DNA of 64,000 nt. Source: Pseudonocardia oroxyli (GTDB taxonomy: Bacteria > Actinomycetota > Actinomycetes > Mycobacteriales > Pseudonocardiaceae). Position numbers and translations under genes: made by a program. The DNA is taken from the NCBI RefSeq assembly GCF_900102195.1, contig NZ_FNBE01000001.1:62001-126000 (forward strand), read 5' to 3'. Below are positions 8,892-17,629 of this stretch, piece after piece (the first letter of the stretch is position 1; each line of letters opens with the position of its first letter). The notes under the pieces were generated by a model, which worked only from the letters and a program-made list of their open reading frames with translations, was not told the DNA's origin and did not search any database.

Positions 8892-10502
8892 TCACACAGT
8901 CGTGGCGCTGGGTGCCGGGAGCACCACGCGGGTGGACGTGTGGCCCTCGTCCACCACCTCGACCACGGCCCCGCCCCCCGCCGGGACCACGGTGACCACG
9001 AGCCTGCCGCCGTCCGGGCGCTGCTCGATCGACCGCTGCACCGTCTCCCGGACGACGGCGAGGATCTGCAGCGGCGCCACCTCGACCTCGGCGACCTCGG
9101 CGGCGACCTCGACGACCGGGTCGAGCCTGCGGCCGAAACGCGCCTTCTCGATGTCGAGGTAGGCGCGGACCGCGGCCAGCTCCTCGGACAGCGGGATCGC
9201 GGGGCTGCCGACCCGGTCCGCCGTCCGCGAGAGGTCGGCGAACCCGAGCAGCAGCTCGCGGGCCTTCCCCGCGTCCGTCCGCATGATCGAGGCGATGGTG
9301 TTGAACGTGTTGTAGACGAAGTGCTGCTCGAGGCTGCGGTTCAGCGAGCTCGCCGCGAACGGGGCGGGCGGCGGCGTGGGTGCGGTGGGTGCGGTGGGTC
9401 CGGTGGGGGCGGCCGGGGGCGCGGGCGGGGGGTCGAGCCCGGGCCCGAAGACCTCCCGTTCCTCGGCGGCGGGGGCCTGCTCCTGGTGCCAGGGGGTGCC
9501 GTCCCACTCGTCCGGCTCGATCTCGTCCGGCTCGACGAGCCCGCCCCAGACCGGCAGCCGCAGGTGGGCACCGCGCGTCCAGCCCTGGTACTCCGCCCGG
9601 CCGACGAGCTCGGGCCGCAGCCAGCGGGCGCCCGCGGCGACCGGGCCCGGCACCGCACCGGGCCCCTCGGCCGCGAACGACGAGGTCCGGGCGTTCATGG
9701 TGCGGATCAGGCCGGCGATCTCCCGGCGCGCCTGGGTCGAGCCGACCCCGACCCGCCCGACGTAGCGCAGCGGCCCGCCGGGGGACTCCGGGATGCCGAG
9801 CAGCAGCGCCGCGATCCGTCCCCGGCCGTCCGCGGGCAGCCACCCGCCCACGACGACGGGGCGGCTGCGCCGCAGCGGGACCCGCAGCCAGTCCTTCGTG
9901 CGCCGACCGGACTTGTAGGACGCGTCGACCCGCTTGAGGTGCAGCCCGTCGAGCCCGTAGCGCTCGGCGGCCTCCATCACGAACTCGGCCTCGTCCGCCG
10001 GGTGGCTCGGCGGCACGAGCACGGGCGGCCCACCGATCTCCAGCTCCTCCAGCAGCGCGCGGCGCTGGTGGTAGGGGCTGCGGAGCAGCGAGCGGCCGTC
10101 GAGCCACAGCAGGTCGGTGACCACGAACCCGATCGGCACCCGGTCCAGCAGGCCCTCGCTGGGGGCGATGGTGGCGGTGCGGCGCATCAGGGGCAGCCGG
10201 GAGGGGCGGCCCGCGTCGTCCAGGGCGACGACCACGCCGTCCAGCACCATCCCGGCGCCGGGTGCCCGCTCGCGGAGCACCGCCAGCTCCGGGAAGCTGT
10301 TGGTGACGTTGCGGGCGGTGGAGGACAGCAGCCGCACGCGGTCGGGCTCGGCGTAGGCGACGCAGCGGAACCCGGCCCACGCGAACTCGACGGCCCAGTC
10401 CGCGCGGCCGCGCTCGGGCAGGTCGCCCTGGGAGGGGAGCATCGGCGAGACGACGGAGGGAATGGCGGAGGGCACGCCGCTGCCCGCACCCCGCCTGGTC
10501 AC
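8892..10502 (-). CDS. Fusion: degenerate ATP-dependent DNA ligase domain plus LytS-type histidine kinase domain
   Basis: A 536-residue protein in one open frame with two parts. Residues about 20-256 follow the LigD-type ligase layout: adenylation domain, then OB-fold (RPVVVGGWLPADGRGRIAAL). The catalytic residues are gone: the motif I KxDGxR region reads EFAWAGFR (Ala41 for Lys, Ala43 for Asp), motif III VLDGE reads VLDGV (Val90), while motif IV GLDGLHLKRV and WLRVPL remain. A Pro/Ala/Thr linker (about 355-385) joins to SLEQHFVYNTFNTIASIM, the His_kinase (LytS/YehU) phosphoacceptor region with His394, followed by SEELAAVRAYLDIEKARFG. The N-box (ENAxKHG) is replaced by RETVQRSI. The likely role is DNA- or nucleotide-sensing signalling without ligation, perhaps without kinase activity. 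No LytTR partner is nearby. GTG 10502 chosen. ATG at residue 21 is an alternative start. Confidence 0.8.
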   Translation of the reverse strand: MTRRGAGSGVPSAIPSVVSPMLPSQGDLPERGRADWAVEFAWAGFRCVAYAEPDRVRLLSSTARNVTNSFPELAVLRERAPGAGMVLDGVVVALDDAGRPSRLPLMRRTATIAPSEGLLDRVPIGFVVTDLLWLDGRSLLRSPYHQRRALLEELEIGGPPVLVPPSHPADEAEFVMEAAERYGLDGLHLKRVDASYKSGRRTKDWLRVPLRRSRPVVVGGWLPADGRGRIAALLLGIPESPGGPLRYVGRVGVGSTQARREIAGLIRTMNARTSSFAAEGPGAVPGPVAAGARWLRPELVGRAEYQGWTRGAHLRLPVWGGLVEPDEIEPDEWDGTPWHQEQAPAAEEREVFGPGLDPPPAPPAAPTGPTAPTAPTPPPAPFAASSLNRSLEQHFVYNTFNTIASIMRTDAGKARELLLGFADLSRTADRVGSPAIPLSEELAAVRAYLDIEKARFGRRLDPVVEVAAEVAEVEVAPLQILAVVRETVQRSIEQRPDGGRLVVTVVPAGGGAVVEVVDEGHTSTRVVLPAPSATTV

Positions 10503-10614
10503 GTCCTCACGGTAACCCGCCTGACCTCCGGTCCGTCACCCTTTCGGCCGTACGGTGGCGCTCACGCGCCCAGCCGGCCGTCGGATGCGGCGGGTGGTGG
10601 ACAATCGGTGCATC

Positions 10615-13140
10615 ATGACCTCCTCCCTGCTCACGGACCGCCTGCCCCCCGGTGACGACCCCGACGCCCTGGTCGAGACGTTCGCGGACTGGGCCTTCGA
10701 GGAACGGGGCCTGTCGCTGTACCCGGCGCAGGAGGAGGCGCTGCTCGAGATCGCGACCGGCGGGAACGTCATCCTGTCCACCCCGACCGGCTCCGGGAAG
10801 TCGCTCGTCGCCATCGCGGCCCACGCCGCCGCGCTCGCCCGCGGCGCCCGCACCTTCTACACCGCGCCGATCAAGGCGCTGGTCAGCGAGAAGTTCTTCG
10901 CCCTGATCGACGTGTTCGGCCCCGAGAAGGTCGGCATGCTCACCGGGGACGCCGCGGTCAACGAGGGCGCGGAGATCATCTGCTGCACCGCCGAGATCCT
11001 GGCGAACATCGCCCTGCGCCAGGGCGCGCGGGCGGACGTCGGGTCCGTGGTGATGGACGAGTTCCACTTCTACGCCGACCCGTCGCGCGGGTGGGCGTGG
11101 CAGGTGCCGCTGGTCGAGCTGCCGCAGGCGCAGTTCCTCCTGATGAGCGCCACGCTCGGGGACACGACCTTCTTCAAGGAGGATCTGACCCGGCGCACCG
11201 GGCGGGACACCGTGGAGATCACCTCGGTGGAGCGGCCGGTGCCGCTGTTCTACGAGTACGTCGTCACGCCGATGCACGAGACGATCGACGACCTGCTGAA
11301 GGGGCAGCAGGCGCCGGTGTACATCGTGCACTTCACGCAGCAGTCCGCCGTCGAGCGCGCCCAGTCCCTGATGTCGGTCAACGTGACGACGAAGGAGGAG
11401 AAGGCGGCGATCGCCGAGCTGATCGGGAACTTCCGGTTCACCGCGGGCTTCGGCAAGACCCTGTCGCGGCTGGTGCGGCACGGGATCGGGGTGCACCACG
11501 CCGGCATGCTCCCCCGCTACCGACGGCTGGTGGAGACCCTGGCCCAGGCCGGACTGCTCAAGATCATCTGCGGGACGGACACCCTCGGCGTCGGGATCAA
11601 CGTGCCGATCCGGACGGTGCTGTTCACGGCGTTGTCGAAGTACGACGGCACGCGCACGCGGCCGCTCAAGGCGCGCGAGTTCCACCAGATCGCGGGGCGG
11701 GCGGGCCGCGCCGGGTACGACACGATCGGCACGGTCGTCGCGGAGGCGCCGGAGCACGAGATCGAGAACGCCCGGCGGCTGGCCAAGGCGGGCGACGACG
11801 TCAAGAAGCGGCGCCGGGTGGTCCGGGTGCAGGCGCCGGAGGGGTTCGTCGGCTGGTCGCAGACCTCGTACGAGAAGCTGCAGACCGCCCAGCCCGAGCC
11901 GCTGACCAGCCACTTCCAGGTCACCTTCGCCATGCTGCTGAACGTGATCTCCCGGCCGGGGGAGGCGTTCGCGGCGATGCGGCACCTGCTCGAGGACAAC
12001 CACGAGCCGCGGCCGCGACAGCGCAGGCACATCCTGCGCGCCATCCAGATCTACCGGGCGCTGCTGAAGGCGGGCATCGTCGAGAAGCTCGACGCGCCGG
12101 ACGCCGAGGGCCGCACCATCCGCGTCGTCGGCGACCTGCAGCTCGACTTCGCGCTGAACCAGCCCCTCTCCCCCTTCGCTCTGGCGGCGTTCGACCTGCT
12201 GGACAAGGAGTCCCCGGACTACGCCCTGGACGTCGTCTCGGTGGTCGAGGCGACGCTGGACGACCCGCGCCAGGTCCTGCACGCCCAGCTCAACAAGGCC
12301 AAGGGCGAGGCGGTCGCCGCGATGAAGGCCGAGGGCATCGAGTACGAGGAGCGGATGGCGCTCCTGGAGGACGTCACCTACCCGAAGCCGCTCGACGAGC
12401 TGTTGACCGCGGCGCTGGAGACCTACCGGCAGGGCTCGCCGTGGGTCGAGGACGCCCAGCTCTCGCCGAAGTCCGTGGTCCGGGACATGTCCGAGCGGGC
12501 GATGACCTTCCACGAGTACGTCGGCTTCTACCAGCTGGCCCGCTCGGAGGGGTTGGTGCTGCGCTACCTGGCGGACTGCTACCGGGCGCTGCGCCAGACC
12601 GTGCCCGCCGCCGCGCACACCGAGGAGCTCACCGACCTGATCGAGTGGCTCGGCGAGCTGGTGCGGCAGGTGGACTCCTCCCTGCTCGACGAGTGGTCGG
12701 AGCTCGCCGCGGGCGGCGGGGTGTCCGACGAGACGGCGCCCCCGACCGTCGACGCCACGCCTCGGGGGGTCACGGGCAACGCGCGGGCCTTCCGGGTGCT
12801 GGTGCGGAACGCGCTGTTCCGGCGCGTGGAGCTGGCCTCGCTCAACCGCTGGGACCTGCTCGGCGAGCTCGACGGCGCCGCGGGCTGGACCGCCGACCGC
12901 TGGCGCGCGGCGTTCGCGCCCTTCTTCGAGCTGCACGGCTACGGCGGCATCGGGATCGGCCCGGACGCCCGCGGCCCCAAGATGATCGACATCGTCGAGG
13001 AGCCGGAGCGCTGGCTCGTCCGGCAGGTCATCGACGACCCCGAGGACGACCACGACTGGGCGATCACCGCCGAGGTGGACCTCGCCGCGTCCGACGAGGC
13101 GGGCGAGGCGGTCGTGTGGATCACGGGGTTCGGGGACTAG
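10615..13140 (+). CDS. DEAD/DEAH-box RNA helicase with DUF3516 C-terminal domain
   Basis: An 841-residue Ski2-like helicase. Walker A TPTGSGKS lies at 56-63, the DExH box is DEFH at 147-150, then SATL at about 177, the second RecA domain contains GVHHAGMLPRYR and GTDTLGVGINVP, and motif VI is QIAGRAGRAG. The rest, from about residue 380, is the DUF3516 region typical of actinobacterial homologues. It is expected to unwind structured RNA in decay or ribosome-related work. ATG 10615 is chosen, since the upstream in-frame codons look non-coding. It is divergent from the pseudo-ligase gene across a 112-bp gap. Its TAG stop is part of a CTAG target duplication of the MITE that follows. Confidence 0.92.
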   Translation: MTSSLLTDRLPPGDDPDALVETFADWAFEERGLSLYPAQEEALLEIATGGNVILSTPTGSGKSLVAIAAHAAALARGARTFYTAPIKALVSEKFFALIDVFGPEKVGMLTGDAAVNEGAEIICCTAEILANIALRQGARADVGSVVMDEFHFYADPSRGWAWQVPLVELPQAQFLLMSATLGDTTFFKEDLTRRTGRDTVEITSVERPVPLFYEYVVTPMHETIDDLLKGQQAPVYIVHFTQQSAVERAQSLMSVNVTTKEEKAAIAELIGNFRFTAGFGKTLSRLVRHGIGVHHAGMLPRYRRLVETLAQAGLLKIICGTDTLGVGINVPIRTVLFTALSKYDGTRTRPLKAREFHQIAGRAGRAGYDTIGTVVAEAPEHEIENARRLAKAGDDVKKRRRVVRVQAPEGFVGWSQTSYEKLQTAQPEPLTSHFQVTFAMLLNVISRPGEAFAAMRHLLEDNHEPRPRQRRHILRAIQIYRALLKAGIVEKLDAPDAEGRTIRVVGDLQLDFALNQPLSPFALAAFDLLDKESPDYALDVVSVVEATLDDPRQVLHAQLNKAKGEAVAAMKAEGIEYEERMALLEDVTYPKPLDELLTAALETYRQGSPWVEDAQLSPKSVVRDMSERAMTFHEYVGFYQLARSEGLVLRYLADCYRALRQTVPAAAHTEELTDLIEWLGELVRQVDSSLLDEWSELAAGGGVSDETAPPTVDATPRGVTGNARAFRVLVRNALFRRVELASLNRWDLLGELDGAAGWTADRWRAAFAPFFELHGYGGIGIGPDARGPKMIDIVEEPERWLVRQVIDDPEDDHDWAITAEVDLAASDEAGEAVVWITGFGD

Positions 13141-13300
13141 GGCGTGTCTCCCAATCCGCCACCGTCGCTCCCGGCGCCCACGCCGCCGCCGGCGGCGTTG
13201 CCGGACCGCCCGAATACGCCCGGTATGAGGGCGGCCCGGCTGCCTTGCCGGCGGCGACGTGGATCACCGGGCCCGGCGGTGGCGGATTGGGAGACACGCC
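13141..13300. mobile_element. 160-bp MITE-like element with CTAG target duplication
   Basis: Perfect 24-bp terminal inverted repeats occupy 13141-13164 and 13277-13300 (outer end GGCGTGTCTCCCAATCCG). CTAG is duplicated immediately outside both ends, at 13137-13140 and 13301-13304. There is no transposase inside: about 112 bp of GC-rich, partly self-complementary sequence. Size, inverted ends and a CTAG duplication are those of a miniature element mobilised by an IS5-family transposase. It inserted exactly after the helicase coding sequence, leaving its TAG stop intact. Confidence 0.85.
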
Positions 13301-13395
13301 CTAGTGCTCCGCCCCCGGGCTGCGACCGCGGGTGGAGGACGATCTCCACCCGCGGCCCGATGTGGGGGCCCGGGCGGTCCGCCAGGGTCGAGGGC

Positions 13396-14559
13396 ATGGC
13401 GGAACGGGTGAACGGGGTCGACGCCGCGCGGGGGCTCGCCGTGCTGGGCATGGTGCTGACGCACGTCGCGGTCGCGGCGGCGGGGACCGTGCCGTTCACG
13501 GTGGCCGCCGGGCGGTCGGCGATCCTGTTCGGGGTGCTGGCCGGGGTGTCGCTCGCGCTGGCGACCGGCGGGCCGGACGCTCGGGTCACCCCGCGGGCCC
13601 GCGGCCGGATCGCCGTGCGGTCGGCGCTCCTGTTCGCGCTGGGCCTCGGGCTGGCGACGGTCTCGACGGGCCCGATGGTGATCCTCTGCACCTACGCGCT
13701 GCTGTTCCTGCTGGCCCTGCCCGCCCTGCGGTGGCGGCCGCGGGCCCTGCTCCTCACGGCACTGGCCTGGGCGGTCGTCGCGCCTGCGGTGTCGTTCCTG
13801 CTGCGCAGCGCGTTCCCGAGCGACACCGCAGGAGGGTCGGTCTCCCCCGGGGACCTGACGTCCTGGGCTGCGGCCGGGGACGCCGCCGTCCGGTTGCTGC
13901 TGACCGGCGCCTACCCGGTGCTGACCTGGGTGCCGTTCGTGCTGGTCGGGCTCGCGATCGGGCGGCTGGACCTGCGGGCCGCGGCGGTCCGCATCCGGGT
14001 CGCGTTCGCCGGGCTGGGCGCCGCCGTCGCGGGGTACGGCGGCTCCCGACTCGCGCTCGACGTCCTGGGCGGGCGCGCCGCGATCCGCGCCGCCCTCGCG
14101 CCGATCGCCGCGCAGACCGGGGTGCCCGTCGACCAGCTCACCGCGGTGCTGGAGCAGGGCGCGCTGGGCACGACCGGCACGATCACCCCGGCGTTCCTGC
14201 TGGTCGCGACCCCGCACAGCGGGACGACCTTCGAGATCCTAGGCTCGGCGGGTGTGGCGGCGATGATCATCGCGGGGGCGTGCGCGCTCCCGTCCCGGGT
14301 GCTCGTCCCGCTGTCCGCGGTCGGGCGCCTCGCCGCCTCGGTGTACGTGCTGCACATCGTCGCGATCGCGCTGCTCGACGGCCTGGCCCCCGGCTGGAAC
14401 GGCCGGCCCTCGACCGCCTTCGTCGCCACCGCCGTCTTCGCCGCCGTGATCCTGGTGGTCGCCCTGCTGTGGCGGCACCGGCGCGGGCCGGTCGAGTGGG
14501 TGCTGCACACCCTCCCGGAGGCGGTCGTCCGCCCGCGGCGGGCCGCGGTGGCGGCGTGA
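13396..14559 (+). CDS. Heparan-alpha-glucosaminide N-acetyltransferase-like/DUF418-type membrane protein
   Basis: A 387-residue integral membrane protein with about ten hydrophobic segments. It opens with NGVDAARGLAVLGMVLTH, the signature of the DUF1624/DUF418/YeiB acyltransferase-related group (cytoplasmic first helix with Asp-Ala-Ala-Arg-Gly), and ends with an Arg-rich cytoplasmic tail. The family is thought to move acyl groups across the membrane onto surface sugars or lipids. The substrate here is unknown. ATG 13396 is chosen. A longer frame extends into the MITE but is not credible. The stop overlaps the histidine kinase start (GTGA at 14556-14559), so it probably forms an operon with the HK/RR pair. 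Confidence 0.8.
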   Translation: MAERVNGVDAARGLAVLGMVLTHVAVAAAGTVPFTVAAGRSAILFGVLAGVSLALATGGPDARVTPRARGRIAVRSALLFALGLGLATVSTGPMVILCTYALLFLLALPALRWRPRALLLTALAWAVVAPAVSFLLRSAFPSDTAGGSVSPGDLTSWAAAGDAAVRLLLTGAYPVLTWVPFVLVGLAIGRLDLRAAAVRIRVAFAGLGAAVAGYGGSRLALDVLGGRAAIRAALAPIAAQTGVPVDQLTAVLEQGALGTTGTITPAFLLVATPHSGTTFEILGSAGVAAMIIAGACALPSRVLVPLSAVGRLAASVYVLHIVAIALLDGLAPGWNGRPSTAFVATAVFAAVILVVALLWRHRRGPVEWVLHTLPEAVVRPRRAAVAA

Positions 14560-15710
14560 CGGCGGCCGAGCGGGCGGCGGACTGGCTCCGCGCCCATCCG
14601 CTGGTGCCCGATGCGGTGATCGCCGCCGCCGTGATCGCGGTCGGGCTGCTCTCGACCCGTGGCCTGGGGCCCGCGGAGATCGTGGTGGCGTCGGTGGGCG
14701 GTGCGTCGCTCGTGCTCCGCCGGACCAGGCCGATGGTGGGCGCGCTCGTCGTGCTGGCCTGTGGGCTCGCGACGGTCGGGTTCGGCCTGGTCGCCATCGC
14801 GATCACCCCGGCGGTGGTCGCGACGATCTACTCGCTCGCGGCGTGGGGGCCGCGGCGCTCCGGGCTGCTCGCGGCGGGGATCGCGGTGCTGGGCGGGGCG
14901 GGAGTCGGCGTGACCTGGCTGCTCCGCGGGCTCGGGGACCAGCGGTGGGGGGTCTTCCTCGTGCTGGTCGTCGGGGCGGCCCTCGCGTCGGCGACGGCCT
15001 GGCTCGGCGGGGCGCTGCGCCGCCTGGGCCGCCGCGAGGTCGTGCACCTGCAGGAACGGGCGATGCTGCTGGAGACCGAGCAGGAGCAGCGCGAACGGCT
15101 CGCCGTCCTCGCCGAGCGGGCCCGGATCTCGCGGGAGATGCACGACATCATCGCCCACTCGCTCTCGGTGATCGTCGTGCAGGCGGACGGCGGCCGGATC
15201 GCCGCGGGCGCGGGCCGGACCGCGCAGGCCACCCGGGTGCTCGAGACGATCGCGCAGACGGGGCGCGGCGCGCTCGCGGACGTCCGGGCGCTCCTGGGCC
15301 TGCTGCACGACCGGCAGGCCGAGGGGGCACCGCCACAGCCCGGGCTGGACGCCGTCCCCGGCCTGGTCGAGGACGCGGGCGCGCGGCTGCGGACGACCGG
15401 GACCGCCCGGGCCGTCCCGGCGGGCCTCGGGCTCACCGTCTACCGCGCCGTGCAGGAGGCGCTCACGAACACCGTCAAGCACGCGGGCCGCGAGGCGCGG
15501 GCCACCGTCGCGCTGACCTGGCAGCCCGACCTCCTGGAGGTGGAGGTGACCGACGACGGGCCCGCGGGGCCCGTGCTGGGGACCGCGGGCACCCTGGGCG
15601 GGCACGGGCTGGCCGGGATGCGGGAGCGGGTCGCGGCCCACGGCGGTGAGGTCGAGGCCGGTCCGCGGCCCGAGGGCGGGTTCCGCGTGCACGTGCGGCT
15701 GCCCGCATGA
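14556..15710 (+). CDS. Sensor histidine kinase, NarL/DesK type
   Basis: A 384-residue membrane kinase. There are four or five hydrophobic segments in the first ~150 residues, a short coiled coil (LQERAMLLETEQEQRERLAVLAERARI), the HisKA_3 phosphoacceptor EMHDIIAHSLSVIVVQADGG, and an HATPase_c domain with N-box VQEALTNTVKHAG and G-box GGHGLAGMRERV. With no extracellular domain to speak of, it probably senses a membrane or cell-wall state. GTG start overlaps the upstream gene's TGA, and its own TGA overlaps the response regulator ATG, so the three genes are translationally coupled. Confidence 0.93.
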   Translation: MTAAERAADWLRAHPLVPDAVIAAAVIAVGLLSTRGLGPAEIVVASVGGASLVLRRTRPMVGALVVLACGLATVGFGLVAIAITPAVVATIYSLAAWGPRRSGLLAAGIAVLGGAGVGVTWLLRGLGDQRWGVFLVLVVGAALASATAWLGGALRRLGRREVVHLQERAMLLETEQEQRERLAVLAERARISREMHDIIAHSLSVIVVQADGGRIAAGAGRTAQATRVLETIAQTGRGALADVRALLGLLHDRQAEGAPPQPGLDAVPGLVEDAGARLRTTGTARAVPAGLGLTVYRAVQEALTNTVKHAGREARATVALTWQPDLLEVEVTDDGPAGPVLGTAGTLGGHGLAGMRERVAAHGGEVEAGPRPEGGFRVHVRLPA

Positions 15711-16351
15711 TCAGGATCTGCCTGGCCGACGACCAGGACCTCGTCCGCGCCGGGTTCGGCATGGTGCTCGGAGCGCAGCCGGACATCGAGGTGGTCGCCG
15801 AGGCGTCCGACGGCGACGAGGTGCTGCCCGCGCTCGCCCGCACGCCCGCCGACCTGGTGCTGATGGACGTCCGGATGGCCCGCGTCGACGGCATCGAGGC
15901 GACCCGGCGCGTGGTGGCCGCGCACCCCGAGGTGAAGGTCGTCGTGCTCACCACCTACGACCTCGACAGCGCCGTGACGGCCGCGATCGCCGCCGGGGCC
16001 AGCGGGTTCCTGCTCAAGGACGTCACGCCGGAGTACCTGGTGGAGGCGGTGCGGACCGTCCACCGCGGTGACGCCGTCGTGGATCCCGCCTCCACCCGGC
16101 GGCTGCTCCGCCAGGCCGCACCGCTGCTCGACCGCACGGCGGAGCCCGCCCGACTCGCGGACCTGACGCCCCGCGAACGGGACGTGCTGACCCTCATCGG
16201 GCAGGGCCTCACCAACGCCGAGATCGCGGCCGAGCACGTGGTCTCCGAGGCCACGGTCAAGACGCACGTCGGCCACATCCTCGCCAAGACCGGCTCGCGG
16301 GACCGCGTGCAGGCGGTGGTCCTGGCGTTCCGCACGGGCCTGGTCCGATGA
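15707..16351 (+). CDS. LuxR/NarL-family response regulator
   Basis: A 214-residue two-domain regulator. The receiver domain (1-about 120) has the acidic pair in CLADDQDLVRAG, phosphoacceptor Asp in LVLMDVRM (about 54), the conserved Thr/Thr of VVLTTYD and Lys of FLLKD. The LuxR-type HTH (LTPRERDVLTLIGQGLTNAE, then VSEATVKTHVGHIL) occupies about 148-205. It is the cognate partner of the overlapping kinase gene. Target genes are unknown, but the co-transcribed acyltransferase-like membrane protein is the obvious candidate. Confidence 0.94.
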   Translation: MIRICLADDQDLVRAGFGMVLGAQPDIEVVAEASDGDEVLPALARTPADLVLMDVRMARVDGIEATRRVVAAHPEVKVVVLTTYDLDSAVTAAIAAGASGFLLKDVTPEYLVEAVRTVHRGDAVVDPASTRRLLRQAAPLLDRTAEPARLADLTPRERDVLTLIGQGLTNAEIAAEHVVSEATVKTHVGHILAKTGSRDRVQAVVLAFRTGLVR

Positions 16352-16376
16352 CCGCCCGGGTGCGCGGCGCCTTCGC

Positions 16377-17573
16377 TCAGCCCAGGGGGCTGCGGGGCAG
16401 CAGCCGGTCGGCGATGATCTTCTGTTGGATCTCGCTGGTGCCTTCGAAGATCGTGGTCAGGCGGGCGTCCCGCCAGTAGCGCTCCACCCGGTGCTCGGTG
16501 GTGTAGCCGTTCCCGCCGTGCAGCTGGATGCCGTCGCCGGTCACCTCCGCGGCCATCTCGGTGGCCAGCAGCTTCACCATCGCCGCCTCCCGTTCGCACG
16601 GTTCGCCCTGGTCCAGGCGGTGGGCGACGTGCTGGTAGAACGACCGCGCCTGCTCCACGCGGGCCGCCATCGCGGCCAGCTTGAAGCGCACGGCCTGGAA
16701 GTCGCCGATCGGGTGGTCGAACTGTTCGCGCTGCTGCAGGTAGACGATGCAGTCCTCGACGGCGCCGCGCGCGAGCCCCACGGCGCGCGCGGCGGTGTGC
16801 ACGCGGGCGATGTTCAGCCACCGCTGCGCGTCGGAGAACCCCTGCTCCCCCAGCAGGTTCGCCGCCGGGACGCGCACCCCGTCGAACTCCAGGTCCCAGG
16901 TGACGAACCCGTGGTAGCCGATCTTGTCGATCGGCCTGCCGGTGAGCCCGTCCGGGAAGGTCCCCCGCTCCTTCTCCACGACGAGCGTCGCCAGCCCCGC
17001 GGAGCGCTTCTCCCCCGGCTCGGGGTCGGCCGTGCGGACGAGCACCTGGAGGAAGTCCGCCGCCTTGGCGTTGCCGATCCAGCGCTTGCGGCCGGTGATC
17101 ACGAAGTCGTCGCCGTCCCGCTCCGCCCGGGTGGCGACGGCGGCGAGGTCGGACCCGGCGTCCGGTTCGGAGAGGGCGATGGCCCCGATCCACGTGCCCG
17201 CGGCGCTGCGGCGCAACAGCTCCGCACGCCGGTCCGGGTCGGCCACCCCGGTGCCCGCGCCCTGGGCGCGGGCGATGATGCTCCCGACGCTCATCCAGCC
17301 GCGCGCCAGCTCCTCGGCGATCAGGCAGTACTCGAAGGCGCCGAGGCCCAGGCCGCCGAACTCGCGGTCCACGGTGATGCCGAAGTAGCCGAGGGCGCCC
17401 ATCTCGTCGAGCAGGTCGCGCGGGATCTCGCCCTTGACCTTGTCCAGCTCGTCGGCCACCGGCAGCACCCGCTCGGTCGCGAACGCCCTGGCCTGCTCCT
17501 GCAGCTTCGCGCGCTCCGGGGTGTGGAAGGGGGCCGCGACGGTCGGGACGGGCGGGGGCAGGAACTCGCTCAT
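16377..17573 (-). CDS. Acyl-CoA dehydrogenase
   Basis: A 398-residue flavoprotein of the ACAD family. The N-terminal helical domain is followed by IGAIALSEPDAGSDLAAV (FAD/substrate region), then WIGNAKAADFLQVLVRT, and the C-terminal domain with REQFDHPIGDFQAVRFKLA and IQLHGGNGYTTEHRVERYWRD. Glu in IFEGTSEIQQKIIADRLL sits where the short-chain enzymes bind FAD and position the catalytic base. It catalyses alpha,beta-dehydrogenation of an acyl-CoA, chain length not readable. ATG 17573 chosen; homologous sequence begins there. It is convergent with the response regulator (25-bp gap) and downstream of the DUF742 gene by 56 bp. Confidence 0.92.
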   Translation of the reverse strand: MSEFLPPPVPTVAAPFHTPERAKLQEQARAFATERVLPVADELDKVKGEIPRDLLDEMGALGYFGITVDREFGGLGLGAFEYCLIAEELARGWMSVGSIIARAQGAGTGVADPDRRAELLRRSAAGTWIGAIALSEPDAGSDLAAVATRAERDGDDFVITGRKRWIGNAKAADFLQVLVRTADPEPGEKRSAGLATLVVEKERGTFPDGLTGRPIDKIGYHGFVTWDLEFDGVRVPAANLLGEQGFSDAQRWLNIARVHTAARAVGLARGAVEDCIVYLQQREQFDHPIGDFQAVRFKLAAMAARVEQARSFYQHVAHRLDQGEPCEREAAMVKLLATEMAAEVTGDGIQLHGGNGYTTEHRVERYWRDARLTTIFEGTSEIQQKIIADRLLPRSPLG

Positions 17574-17629
17574 GGACGAGTTCTGCCACAGATCGGCCGG
17601 GCCCGCCGCCCGAGGGCCCGGCCGTTCGG

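Noticed and set aside
8892-10502. Functional LigD-type DNA ligase
   Set aside because: The nucleotidylated Lys, motif I Asp and motif III Glu are replaced, so ligation is unlikely.
13144-13395. N-terminal extension of the acyltransferase-like protein
   Set aside because: It runs through the MITE and non-coding sequence. Conserved sequence starts at ATG 13396.
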